From the NCBI GenBank assembly GCA_027625915.1, contig JANTQA010000030.1:3596001-3660000 (forward strand): a DNA stretch of 64,000 nt, in the 5' to 3' direction. Numbering within the stretch: the first letter of the stretch is position 1; every line of letters starts with the position of its first letter. Source of the DNA: Anaeramoeba flamelloides. Lineage: Eukaryota > Metamonada > Anaeramoebidae. The position numbers were made by a program, and so were the translations under genes. Below are positions 13,201 to 25,549 of the stretch, one piece after another. The notes under the pieces were generated by a model. The model worked only from the letters and a program-made list of their open reading frames with translations, was not told where the DNA came from and did not search any database.

Positions 13201-16200
13201 TATAATTCAAATACCAGTAAAAGATTTTCTAAAATTATACAATGAGTAGAACTCAAACAAGTTTTTAACTTTAATGTAGACAAAATTTTAACCCCCTGAA
13301 AAAATATTTATTAACTGTCGAAAAAAAAGAAACAAATGAAAAGGATGAAAAAAAATACACATATGCAAGAAATAGGTTTATTTGAAGAAATTTTAAAAAG
13401 GAATTATGTTTATCTTGAAAGATCAATTAATTTTGTAACAAAAAAAAACAATAAATTTCACAAAATTGGTAATTATGATGAAATTTTGGAAACAAAAGTA
13501 TTAATATTTTCGTAAACATTTACAGTAGTTCTAACCTAATCTCAAAAGACAATTCAAATCCAAACCAACTTTGTCTGGATGTAATGATGTTTTCCAATAC
13601 TCAAATTAGAAAAAAATATAATTTGGATTTTAGTAATCCGTTATAGTTTGACAACACGTGTTATTTATGCCACCCGACTCTATTATTGTGAATTGCAAAC
13701 CAAAAGGAAGGAATTTTTACTTAAACTTTTTAAAAAAATAAATGCAACTCGTAAATAGAAGAATTTAAATAAATCATCTAAAAACATAATTCTCAAAGGG
13801 AATCCTCAGTATAGTGAATTTCCTGTTTAACTAATTTAAATTTGACTTTGATCTTTTAAAATTTTTAGAATAAAGATGTATGAAGTTAGTTTGCTCTTTA
13901 TTTTTTCAAGAACCATCATTAATCACTATTTCAAAACAATTCTATCAGTTTAAAATTGCAAAATTTCAAAAAATTCTTGAGAGTTTTGATAGAATTCTTT
14001 ACTTTTTTTAAATTAAATCACAAAATCTTCATTTTTCAAAAATCAAAGTTTTTAAAGACCAAAAAATCTTATAAAAACATTTACCTCTTGTTTTATTCAA
14101 TAAAAATTTTTTAGAAGATTTTAGAAAAAAAATCATGTTCTCAAAGATGAAATATCCTTGAAAATATAATTTTGGTCGAATTTTTTTTTTTATTCCTTTT
14201 TGATCTGATTTCAACAAATTTAATTGGAAAGAACGATCTTTCGTGTTTGGACTTCTAGAAGAAAAGATTGGTTTTAAATATATACCTTCTCATTTCTATT
14301 TTTTTGATTTATTCTATGGTTAATTTTCATGCATGAACTTTGAAGACATTTCTCGATTCAAAACCTAATCTAATAAAACCAAATTTATGATCAAAAATAA
14401 AAAAAAATTAAAGATTCGACTCTGGTTTACTTTGGGTTAGGTTCTATTCACAAATAGAACAGTGGACAGTATTTTGGTTTTAAAGTTTTAATATCACCAT
14501 GGCACTAAAAAATCTTTTTTTAGTAAGGCCTTGGCGATTAGAATTTTTAAAAATGATAAAGTTTGCCTACTTCCTTAAAAAAGTGAGGAATTTTAAAACT
14601 ATTTTCAAGTTTTCTATCTTGAAAAACATCAAAATTTTTCAGAATTAAAACTTTTTGAAAGTTTTCTGTTTTAATAAAAAGCAAGTAATTATCCAAACTT
14701 TAAAAATTTTTGAAAGTTAACTATTTTAATAAAGTGAAGTAAAAAACCTTTAATTGTAGTTTAAAGGCTGGAGTGTAAAGTAAAGTACTTTTTTAAAAAA
14801 AGAAATCTTCACCAAATCAAAACACAAAACTTTAAAAAAGTTATAATTCTGAAAATCTCATAAAAAAAAAGTAATCACTTTTCAAAACTTACTAACGATC
14901 GTTTTTTAAATGTGAGGACTTTTTTTTTTTTATTACTTTTTTGAAGTTTTTTATTTTAAAAAAAGTATATTTCAGCAATCATAGAAATAAAAAATTTTTT
15001 ATCTACTATTCAGAATCAAAGTTTAAAGAAAAAAAAAAGAGTATAAATAGAAAGAAACGTATTTATAAAAATTCCGAAACTTCAGTGCAACTACTTGTGT
15101 AAATATAATAAAAAAAGTGTTAAAATCAAAAGTAAATAATGTGATGATTAATAATAATTCCATACCCCAATTTTAATTTGATATTTTAATTTAAAACTTC
15201 TGATTGAATAAACTCTAAATTCAAGATAAAATTTCAATTTATTCTTAATAGGAAATTGTTAAATTGGATTTAAAAATATTTATTTTTGATAATCTAAGGT
15301 TCAATAAATCTGGGAGAAATGCAAAAAAACTAAATTTTTGTCTTTAATTGATTTTGAAAAGATCTTTTGGGTTTTTTCAACCAATAATTAGCAAAGATTA
15401 TTTGGGGGACTTGAAACATATTTTTTTTTATTGTTTGTGAAAATATTTTTATTATTTCTTTCATGGATTTTAGTGAAACAAAGATCTGGGAAATTGAAAT
15501 CAAAACTTTTCATTTATAAATTTCAAAATGAAGTTAGTTACATAACTAACTAACTTCATAACGTGTTTCATTAAGAGTATGCCTTTTTAATGAATTAATT
15601 GAAGTTTAATACGTAAGAACAAATGAAAAGTACAAGAAATAATAAAGAAATTACTATCTAAAACTCAAAAATTATCAAAAAACATTCATAAAATTGATTC
15701 TTAATTCTCATAATATATTTATCTTAAAATTTTAAAAAAATAACAAAAAAAAAAAAACCCTATAGTCATAATCCAAAAGAATATAATGGCTATAAAGTCT
15801 ATTGGGAAAATTCAGTTCAAATTATCCCCCCACATGATAAAGGCATTTCCCAAAAGATTTTAGAAAATTTGGAATTACTTGATCTTGAAAAAGCATCAGA
15901 GCTATCGAGTGAACTTTTATATGATCCAATTGAAACCAATCAAGTTGATGAGCAATATTATAATGAAATTTATGAAGAATTGAAATCGCACTTATGTTAT
16001 AATCTCCAATCATCAAGCTATTTAAAAATCACCTATACTGCCATGCATGGCGTTGGCTATGAATGGATCAAAAGGGCTATCAAGACCTTTGAATTCAACC
16101 CCATCATTCCTGTTGAATCTCAAGTTGAGCCTGATCCAAAATTCCCAACAGTGCCATTCCCTAACCCCGAAGAGAAGGGAGCGCTTGATCTTGCGATGGA

Positions 16201-17122
16201 AACAGCAGACTTGAACGGATCGAGCTTGATCATTGCAAATGATCCAGATGCTGATCGACTAGCTGTTGCAGAGAAAATCCCAAGCTCCCAATTCAGTGAG
16301 AACGAGTCCAACAAGCCTAAATGGCATGTCTTTCATGGGAACGAGATCGGCATCTTATTAGCGTGGTGGCAATTCAAAAAATACCAAAGGAAATCTTCCA
16401 AAAAACCTATCGCGATTTTGAATTCCACTGTCTCTTCAAAGATGGTCAAGGCACTTGCAGATAAGTTCGGCTTCAAATACGAAGAAACACTGACAGGCTT
16501 TAAATGGTTAGGCAACAAGGCCATTGACCTTGAAAAGCAGGGCTACAAAGTCCTTTTAGCCTTTGAAGAAGCCATTGGCTATATGGTCGGTTCAACCGTT
16601 TACGACAAAGATGGTATCTCCGCATCAATGGCACTCATCCAAATGGCACTCTATCTTGAAGATCACAATTCAACACTTTTACAACAATTCGAAAAATTGA
16701 GTATCCAAAAGTTAGGATATTTTCTTTTTAATAATTCCTACTTTTATTGCTACGATAAGGAAGTCATTAACTCAATCTTTAAAAAAATTAGAAATGATGG
16801 TAAATATTTTGAAAAGCTGGGCCCATTTAAGATTAAATCAATCAGAGATTTGACCACGGGATATGATAGTTCCAAAAAGGATAATAAAGCAGTGCTCTAC
16901 GTAGATCCTAACAGCCAAATGATCACATTTACCTTTGAAAATGATGCCACAATAACTTTAAGAACAAGTGGCACAGAACCCAAAATTAAGTATTATATAG
17001 AATTGTCAGAAAAATTATCAAAAGAAACAGTCAGAGAAAAATTAGATAAACTTACACAAATGTTTATTGAGACCTATTTGGAACCAGAAAAAAATGAATT
17101 GGTACCTCCTAAACAAAAATAA
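10221..17122 (+). CDS. PGM2: PGM2-type phosphoglucomutase / phosphopentomutase, 3 exons
   Basis: Spliced CDS join(10221..10545, 10681..10912, 15766..17122), 637 residues. It interconverts glucose-1-P and glucose-6-P (and/or ribose-1-P and ribose-5-P) through a phosphoserine and a bisphosphate intermediate. All alpha-D-phosphohexomutase motifs are present: FGTAGLRAKMG near residue 92; phosphoserine loop TPSHNP with Ser186 (the family usually has TASHNP); metal loop DPDADR at 345-350; TAMHGVG at 277-283; sugar-binding EEAIGY at 453-458; phosphate-binding RTSGTEP at 585-591. The family is usually about 600 residues. The extra N-terminus carries a Gly/Val-rich hydrophobic stretch at about 13-30 followed by KSYSNYQK, which suggests a membrane anchor or a targeting signal. 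Intron 1 is 135 bp. Intron 2 is 4853 bp, starts GTTTGT and splits the Ser186 codon TC|T. PGM2, PGM2L1 or a PGM2-like bisphosphate synthase activity cannot be told apart from sequence alone. Confidence 0.95.
11176..11695. mobile_element. MITE family 2 (TIR CAGCCGTTCCAACCCTACC), TA-flanked
   Basis: 520 bp. The left end CAGCCGTTCCAACCCTACC is mirrored by GGTAGGTTTGGAACGGTTG at the right, with TA at 11174-11175 and 11696-11697. The interior has no coding frame. A second copy aligns from 63501 with the same order of blocks (ATAGCTTATTACAAA, CTTCTGAATGAT, AAACACCTTAAAATCAAA). A diverged 529-bp relative lies at 35378-35906. The structure fits a Tc1/mariner-type non-autonomous element. Confidence 0.88.
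11980..12770. repeat. Inverted partner of the 8.4-9.3 kb repeat
   Basis: Lies inside phosphoglucomutase intron 2 and matches about 8440-9260 in reverse complement over most of its length. The intron copy and the intergenic copy could form a long-range stem in unspliced transcripts only if transcription starts far upstream, so I treat the pair simply as dispersed copies. Confidence 0.7.
13062..13217. mobile_element. Decayed MITE family 4 copy
   Basis: The right end reads AATTCAAATACCAG followed by TA, matching the clear copies at 56872-57035 and 57603-57778. The AAAATTTTCACTTC block near the left end is also shared. The left terminus itself is badly eroded, so the start is approximate. Confidence 0.6.
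15528..15559. repeat. Short hairpin, 13-bp arms
   Basis: ATGAAGTTAGTTA, a 6-base loop CATAAC, then TAACTAACTTCAT. It lies about 200 bases before the 3' splice site of phosphoglucomutase intron 2. No function is evident. Confidence 0.7.
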
Positions 17123-18809
17123 ATTCATCATCAGATCAATAGGTAGTGTTGCAATAGATGGCATTTAACAAAATAGTATTAATAACAACTTTTTAAGAAT
17201 CTTTTTTATTTTTCATCAGATTTATTTTAAAAACATTTGAAAAGTACCTTTTTAAAAATAAAAAAAAACAATTTTTTACTTCGTTATTTGAATTTTAAGG
17301 GAGTAGTCATTTTTAAAAATAAAATGAAATCTTGTCAAGATCTTGAAAATTTTTTTTTTTGTAATTTGTGTTTCGACTTATGAAATGGATGAGTTAGCCA
17401 CATTTAAAAAATTTATTGATTTGAGTCTGCTTTTTGAAATTCAAAATTAACATGTTTCCAATATAAAACGAAAAAAAGTATCCTATTATTTTGTTTAAGA
17501 ATTAAGTTAATTCTTGAAAATTGATAAAAACAAATTTTTCGTTTTATGTTGGAAAGTATTGATTTTGAAAGCAAATTTTTTTATTTGGTTACTTTTTCTT
17601 TGATTAATATTTCAATTCAAATCTCAGCCAATAAAACTAATTGTGGTATAGGTAGTTCAATAAATGAATATTCGGTAGAAACTTAACTACAGTTTATCAA
17701 TTAAATTGAGATCTATTAAGCAAAAAAAATTTTTTCTTTAAGGTTTTAAAAAAGTTGTTTTCTGGTTTTCAAAAAATGAAAAAAAATTGCAAAAAATTTT
17801 CAATTTTGAAAAATTTTTTCAACAAATTGTTTGGTCTTATTCACCAGAATCCTTATAACAATTCAAATAATTTTTCGCAGAAAAAAAATGATTTTGAATT
17901 TAGAGGATAAAATTAACTAATTCCCAAATATCTTCAAGAAAATTTTATTTTGAAAAATCGATTTTTGTCTTAATACAAAAACAAAATTTCAGAGTAAAAT
18001 TTTCACATGACTTTAACTATTTGATTATTATAACTACTATTCTTAAAAAAATACAATTATTTTTTAATCTGTTTAATAAATCAATTTTTTCGTTAACCAA
18101 AAGTTTTATCTCAAAAAAGAAAAAAAATATTTATATTACTTTTACTGGTAACAAAGAAATTTTATAGTATAATAAAGAACAAAATTGCAATAAACGGGGG
18201 GGGGAATAGATAAATTCTGAGAAAAAAAAAGAATTTAATTGTTTTCTTTTTCAGAAAAAATGGAAAAAAAAAATTGATCTCACTAAACTAATTTTCTTTT
18301 ATGGCTTTCTTAGTCGATCAGAATTTTTTGACTCTTGAGATCTACAAAATTTGTAATTAAAGAATACCTCCAATAACATATTTTCTAATTTTGCCTTGTT
18401 GTCGTAGAAGACTAGTCCCTTAATAAGTTTTTTTCATATGTCATTCCAAACACAGTTGACGCATTTTGTAAAAAAATACCTTTCCCACCAATTATAAAAT
18501 AATCACGACTCATCAACTATAGAACCCCCGACAAATATATTGATGAATCAGAAAAATGAGAAAAAGTCCAATAAACAATGAATGATAAAAAAATAATAAC
18601 TTTTATGATTGATTTTTAGTTTAATTTTGGCTAAATTATCAACCTGAAATAAAAAAATGAATAAATCGTGTATAAAATTAGATAAATTACTTCAAAATTG
18701 AATTCGAAGCTCGATTTCCTCACTTTAAATCGAAAAAAAAATGTAATATTAACTAATTTTGCTTTTTTTTATTATGAAATAAATTACCTTTTAATACAAA
18801 CCTTGTTTG

Positions 18810-19314
18810 GTTCAAAGATTCAAACAATTTCCAAATATCAATTATTTTTTATAATTAACCTTTAAAGAACAAATAAGAAACAAGCAGTATAATATACATC
18901 AGATAAAAGCTAAAACTAGTATGGAATAAAAACAAAAAATTAATAGATTTTTTTATAGTAAAAATCAAAAATTCTTAGGTAAAATATTTGAAAAAAAACA
19001 ACAATTTTCATTTTGATATTTGATTCAAGATCAAATTCAACTTCCAATAGAATCAATATGATTTTTTATTTACCATAAGTGCTTTTTAGTATTATTAGAA
19101 TAATATATTTTTACTTAATGACTTGAGGCTTTGAAATAAAAAAAAAAATTTACCAAAAAATTATCAAAAAAAAAATCAAAAAAAATAGAAAATTGAAAAA
19201 ATTCAAAAAAATGATTTAATTTTTGAAATTTTTCTTAAAGTTTTTACCTTATAAATTCAATTCGAATTCTTTAAACACGGGTATTTTACTTTATTACTCG
19301 GAAACACATTACTG
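18810..19314. repeat. Dispersed element family 5, copy 1
   Basis: Matches 28783-29301 in the same orientation and 39943-40456 in reverse complement. Shared blocks include CCAAATATCAATTATTTT, AAATTCTTAGG, ATTCATTTTGAT-like text and TTTAAACAC near the right end. The ends resemble CAGTCAAAG in the better-kept copies. Confidence 0.65.
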
Positions 19315-20329
19315 GAAAAAAGATCATTTTTTTAATTAACCAAGTGATACTCAAGATATATAAATATTTGCAAAAATTAAATTCAACTCAAAGGAGCGAA
19401 ACCAAAAATTAAAAATTCATTTTTTTTTTTACAAATCAAAATAGTTGCTTTCAAAATTATATATTCTAATCTATCAAATTAAAATTGAGGTGTCGCTCTT
19501 AGGTGTCTTTTTCGAAAAATACCCGTTTTTTTGATTATTGATTTTTTAAGATTAATTGTTAACCAAGGTTTTTTAGGTTATTAATCGGTATTAGACACTT
19601 ATAATTATTACCAATTTGTTTTTTTCCATTTCAGAAAATTATTTTTCACTGGAATGATACGTCCCTTAAATAAAAAATTTTTACTTATATTTTTCTCTGC
19701 ATTTACCCTCTATATATGATAATTGAAAATTTTTTTTAATTCTGAAGATTATTTATCATTTTCTTTGTTTTTATAATTGGACTTTTAACAACTTTTGCTA
19801 TGCTCTTAAATCCCAGACAATTATATTTTCTTACTGTTATTGGGACACCAAAAAAAAAAAAAAAAATCTAATTTTCTTTTGTAACTAATAAACTTATTAC
19901 AATCCTTAATAGTAATAATAAATGATGTTATCACACTATACGCCGAAAAAACATTATAAAATACAATATATATATATATATATATTCATTCAATTTTTTT
20001 AAAAAGTAGTAACTAAAAAGATTAAACTCTGACATAAAAATAAAAGAATTAAAAAAATTTTATTATTTAAAATTACAATTTTTGTAAAATTATTTATTAT
20101 ATTTTTTTATTCGATTCAAGATTTTCCAGAAAACCTCGACACTATTTATCTTTATACTAATAATTTTGTTTTTAGAGAAACCTCACAAACAAAAAAAAAT
20201 ATCTCACAATAATAAAAAAAACGTTTCAATATTTTTGGAAGGATCATTTCTACTCAAAAATCGAATCGAGTAATACTATATCGCAAAAGCGTTGTTGTGA
20301 ACTTAAATTTTTGAAAAAACAAAATGAAT

Positions 20330-20735
20330 CAAAAAAAACAAAAAAATAAAGAGAAAACCAACTCCTTTGTTGGAATTAATCTGATATATTGTGAAAATAG
20401 AACAATACAAGTAACTCAATGATCAAAAATCATAGGGAATGTGATCTTTTAAAGTTAGAACTGTTTGTTGAAAACAGACTAAATGATCATCGTTTCTGTG
20501 GGTTAGAAAATCGTGATTATTTTTCTTTTTCATTTCTAAGTTTCTTAACAAGGTGTTTGAGTTTATACATCTCAAATTTTTTTGTGAATTTTACATTTTA
20601 TAAAAATTACATAAAATTCAATTTTTTGATCCAAATTGGAGAATATTTTGATGATCCTGAGACAATAATTTAGATGAGATTATATCACAAGTTATTGAGA
20701 CTATTTGACAAATCCAATATCCCGTCCTTAAAACT
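20330..20735. repeat. Partial copy of the long TIR element
   Basis: Corresponds to the right-hand third of the element at 34560-36235. Shared blocks are TCAAAAATCAT, TTAACAAGGTGTT, GAGTTTA, TACATAAAAT, CCAAATTGGA and a final GTCCTTAAA. It lacks the nested MITE seen in the 35-kb copy. Confidence 0.7.
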
Positions 20736-20931
20736 CTCAAAACTTTTTTTTAATATTTACTTGAAAATTGGAATGATTTTTTTTTTCAATCATTAATCAA
20801 TTAAAAAATAACGAATAGATCAAAAAAGGAATAGAGATCAAATCTCTAGTTGTGAAAGATAAACCAATTTCAAATTTATCATTTTTTATTTTCAATTTCA
20901 TTTATCAAAAAAATTCAAACTTGCAACCCAA

Positions 20932-23900
20932 ATGTCCAAAAAACCGATCAGTGGCCTCAGGAAAAGAATCGATAAGAAAAAAATCGATAAAAAACAACAA
21001 AAAACAAATGTAAAAAAAAAAGAGCAAGAAGGAGGAGGAGGGAAATTTGTTCCATTGGAAGAAATGTCAAAGGAAACGCTCCAAAGAGCGGAAATTTATA
21101 AAGAGTTTATTCGTAATAAAAGTATTGAATATTTCTATTATTTGTACACCCGAGAAAAAAGGTTGGAGGGATTAAAACAAAATTTAAAAAAGGTCAAAAT
21201 TTCAAAGAATGAAAGATCAAAGGCTATCAAAGAGCATTTCAAAAAAGAATCAAATTTCTTAAGGAGAAGAAGAACGAAAATGACAGTTAAGCAATTTTCA
21301 ATCCTAGCAAAGATAGGCCAAGGTGGCTATGGAGATGTCTTTTTATGCCGAAAAAGTGACACAAACGAGCTGGTTGCTTTAAAGCGTATGAAAAAGGCAC
21401 TGATTGAAAAAACAAATAAAGTTGAGCATATCATGTCTGAAAGGCAAGTCCTTGCAGAACATTCCAGCCCTTGGTTAGTTCAGCTTTTATATTCATTCCA
21501 AGACTCCAAATACATCTATTTGGCAATGGAGTTCGTTAGAGGTGGCGATCTGAAAGCTTTATTAATGAATATCGATTATTTGGATGAAAACACAACCAAA
21601 TTTTATGCTGCTGAAATGTTATTAGCAATTCAAGATCTTCACGAACTTGGATATATCCATCGGTTTGTTTTAGATTTTTTGGTTTTCTTCTTTCATTCTT
21701 TGATTTTTTGTTATTGTTTTTTTCTTCTTTTTTTTTAGTTTTTTATTATTTGAATGATGAAGAAACCAGAAAAAAAAAAAAGAGATTTCAAGATCTATGC
21801 TTCGAATTAATAAAAAAAAGATGAATTGAAGACTGCTATCGTTTTCCAATTCAGAAGTCAACGTATTTCACAAAAACAGTTCAAAAAATTCAAAAACAAA
21901 ATCAGACAAAATCAATCAACCAAAAGGAATAAGAAAGAACCAAAAAGACCAAGAATAAATTTCAAGAACCTTGTTAAAATTTAGGATGTTTAAGATCATA
22001 AAAATGTAATCAACACGGGTAGCACAAATCCCGAGTTTGACAATTTTTTGACAAGCACAATTCCTAATACAAGCATGCGAGGATACTCACTTCTTTCGAA
22101 ATCATTTGTTTTTTAAAAATCCACACAATACAGCTGAAAAGAATTCTCCTCAGCAATCCGGGTATTTGGAGATACTGGTTCCACACGATTTTTTTAACCC
22201 ACACATGAAGTCAGAGTTGACATTAAGGTTTTAGTGAGAAAAATTTATTTTCAATTTCCCTAATTTTTTGTTATTCATAGACATTTATTTAGGAAAACGA
22301 AACCAGCACTTTTTTTATTGTTCAATTTATTAATAATAATCTGATTCATAGATCTAAAGAGCTTCTGGCTTTGTAATTAAGTTACTGTTTATATGAGATC
22401 AAATAGATTTTGTTTTTGAAGCGATAAAAATTGCCAAATAACTTAGAATTTATCAGAAATTATGAAAATTTTTTGAAAAAACACAAAATGTAAAAAGTGT
22501 CTTTGAAAAAACTCAATTTCTTTGACAAGACAATTAAAAAAATTTTCAACATACTCAAAGACACTTTTTACATTTTGTGTTTTTCAAACTAAAAATAAGT
22601 CTGGATTCAAATAACGATGCAAAAATTTCAAAAGAAAATAATATTGTGTTTTCAGATTAAATGTGAAAAAATGCTCAACTGATCTTCTTTTTTTATTTAT
22701 TTATTGCTGAACAATCACATTTTAACTTGAAAAAAAAACAAAGAGACAATGAAAATATATTTAATACTTTTAGTCAAGTTCTGTAATTAATATCAATTAA
22801 CTAAAGTTAAATTAGCTTTCTCTAATATAGATTTTATGATAAAAGATGAAAACAAAAATGGATGAAATGTAATTTTTTTCCCATTTAAACTGGAAATAAA
22901 CTCCAACTCAAAATTTTTGATACACCAAAATTCAATTTTTGCAAAAAAAAATCTTATTTAATCAATTCTAGAAGAAATACCAAATTAGAACCATTTACTA
23001 ATTTGAAATGTTAACACTTGTTTATAAATTACAATACTCACAAAACAAAAAAAAAAATAATTATCAATACAAATAAATTAAGGGTTGTGTTGAAAATTTT
23101 GAAGATGGCAAAACAAAAAAATACATTGGTAAATTTGTAAAAATTATATTAGGAATATTGATCCATTAAAGGGTTAGATACCATTGACTAATTTTATTTG
23201 AGCTCTTCTATTTTGAACAATTCAACTTTAACTTAATATCAGCTGTTGTTCAAAAAATATTTTGATAGAACGAAACAAGAGGCTACTTAATTCAAAAAAT
23301 AAAATGAAAACAAAAAACAAAAAAGATTAAAAAATGATTTTCATATTTTTCAAAAATCAAAATAATTTCCAGTTTTAATGAAATTATATTATTGTAATTC
23401 TTTGAACTGTTTTGACTGTGTGGAAAATTTTGAATTGTAGTTTACTAGCAAATAAATAGAGAAAGAAAAGAAAAATGATAATGGAAAATAAAAACATGGC
23501 TTATAAAAAATATTTTTTGTTAAAATATTGCCTGGTTTAAGTTATGAAGTCCAGTGACTTTCCAAAAAGAACAAACAAATCTCAAATTTATTTAATCTCA
23601 TTTGTTAGATCTACTCTTAAAAAAATATCGAAAACAATCTTTTTCATTCTTTAAACTGTTTTAACACCACTTGTTAATCGGAGACTTCTTTTCTTTACTC
23701 TTTTAAAATGACTGTAAAAAAATTTCGTATTCTATATTCATTATAATTCTTATTATTCTTTTATTTTTTTTTTTTTTTTTATAAATTGCTTTATAAATTT
23801 TTGTATTAATTATTCTTCTTCTTCTTTTATTCCTCTTTCTTTTATTAAATTATTTATCAAAATATTTTATTTTTAAATGTATTGGATATTTTATTACCAA

Positions 23901-25503
23901 AGTGATTTAAAACCTGAAAACTTTTTAATTAATCATGATGGTCATGTCAAATTAACCGATTTTGGATTATCGAAAAAATTCATCGTTAAAAAAGAATGGA
24001 GAGATACTGTTAAACGAATCCATAAAAAAAAGCAAAAAAAGAAAAATTCAAAAAAAAATATTTCAAATAATACACTCTCGAAAAGACAATTACAACAAAA
24101 AAGAAGAAACAAATTTTTTACTGTTGTTGGATCACCAGAATATATTTCACCCGAAATTCTAGAGAAAAAGGGATATACAAAGACAGTGGATTTTTGGAGT
24201 TTTGGTAAGTATTTTTTTTTTATTTCCTAATTTTTGAATAATTTTAAATATAAAAAAAAAAAAAATATTAATTGTATTTAGTGATCGGTACTTGTATTAA
24301 TTGAAAAAAAAAAGAAAGAAAAAAGAAAAGAAGAAATCCATTCGAAAATTTTTTTCAAAAAAAAATGTTGTTTAAGGGATTATTATCTCTTATTTATTTA
24401 TTTTCTCTTAAGTTAATAGAGCACTTATTTTTGCAAAGGCACAATTAAACCCTATAAAAAAACTTCATTTATCAACTTTTGAGAAATGAATTTACATTTC
24501 GAAATGAATTCATTCTTTTACAATTAAATTTTTAGTTAAAAATATCAAGATCCTTTTTATTTGGATGTTTTGGATCAAAAAAGAGCAAGAAATATTTACA
24601 AAACATTTTCATTTTGAAAAATCTAACTTTAAGTAATTTCTGAGAGTTTGTATGAACAAATAAAATTTGAAACCTTAACCTTATTTTAAAAATACAATAA
24701 AAAAAAAATCAAATATTGAATCCTTGAAGATCTAAAAAATCTTGATCATCTATTTTATTCACAAATATTGATAAAATTTTTTGAAATTTAAATGATTAGG
24801 CAATATTCTTTTTCAAATATAAAGAGTATAAAAAACAAATTGTTATTATTTAAATCAGTTATTTGATAATATCTATTTTTTTTTTTTTATTAGAATTATT
24901 AATTCGAATTGGTTTTATTTGTTTGAAAATCTAAAAAAAAATGAGAAATAATTGTAAAATCTATTTATACTTTCAATCTTTGAATTATCGCCAACACACT
25001 TAAATATTTAAGATTTTGTTATTAATTATCGATTAACAATAATCAAATTAAAAAATATTTCCTCAAGTTTTCTGTTGAATTTTCCAGCTTGTAAAAATGT
25101 ATTATGATGAAAACATTCTTAACTTAATCGTTTGTTGGTTTTTAATAATTTCTTTGTTTAAACATAAAGAAAATAAAAATTGATTTGAACTGTTCTTTGA
25201 ATCAAAAAATTTATAAGTTTTCAAGTTTCAAATACTTATTGTATTTTTTTTATGAAATTAAATAGATTTTTTTAAACAAAGTTCTTTCAAAACAGAGGAG
25301 TTTTATTTTTTAAAGGATGTTTTTGTAATCGTTCTTTCACAAACACTAAGATTTCTTTCTTCTTTAATTGAAAATAATTCAGAAAGATATGTTGAATTTT
25401 GAACTTTTCAAAATGAAAATTAAAATGTATCAAACTTTTAAAAACAATAATTCATTTCTGAAAATAAACACCATTTCAAAAATTGTTACTCACCTGGAAT
25501 ATT

Positions 25504-25549
<46 letters not shown>

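Larger units (their letters stand above)
10913..15765 (+). other. Giant intron 2 of the phosphoglucomutase gene
   Basis: 4853 bp from GTTTGT to TATAG. Joining the flanks restores T-P-S-H-N-P in frame, which fixes both ends. Inside lie a complete TA-flanked MITE (11176-11695), one arm of the 8.4-9.3 kb inverted pair (about 11980-12770), a decayed family-4 MITE (about 13062-13217) and a hairpin (15528-15559). No coding frame is supported inside it. Confidence 0.9.
17123..20931. other. Intergenic between phosphoglucomutase and NDR kinase
   Basis: No coding frame. It contains a G9 run (18196-18204), a family-5 repeat copy (about 18810-19314), a (TA)n tract near 19967-19984 and a partial copy of the long element (about 20330-20735). 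Confidence 0.65.
21663..23902 (+). other. Intron 1 of the NDR kinase gene
   Basis: 2240 bp. Splicing CATCG|...AAAG|TGATTTAAAA restores His-Arg-Asp-Leu-Lys-Pro in frame. It holds a perfect 30-bp hairpin (22476-22584) and a roughly 520-bp repeat (22905-23425) whose reverse complement sits in Rab2 intron 1. The last 150 bases are T-rich, as expected before a 3' splice site. Confidence 0.9.

Noticed and set aside
14580-14880. Degenerate tandem phrases of AAAACTTTTTGAAAG-type text
   Set aside because: Unit length and copies are too irregular to call a repeat array; low-complexity A/T sequence explains it.
22000-22210. Possible gene or tRNA-like piece in kinase intron 1 (less AT-rich text with CGGGTAGC...ATCCCG)
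   Set aside because: No cloverleaf or B-box could be drawn and no long frame is open on either strand; it is more likely unidentified repeat DNA.
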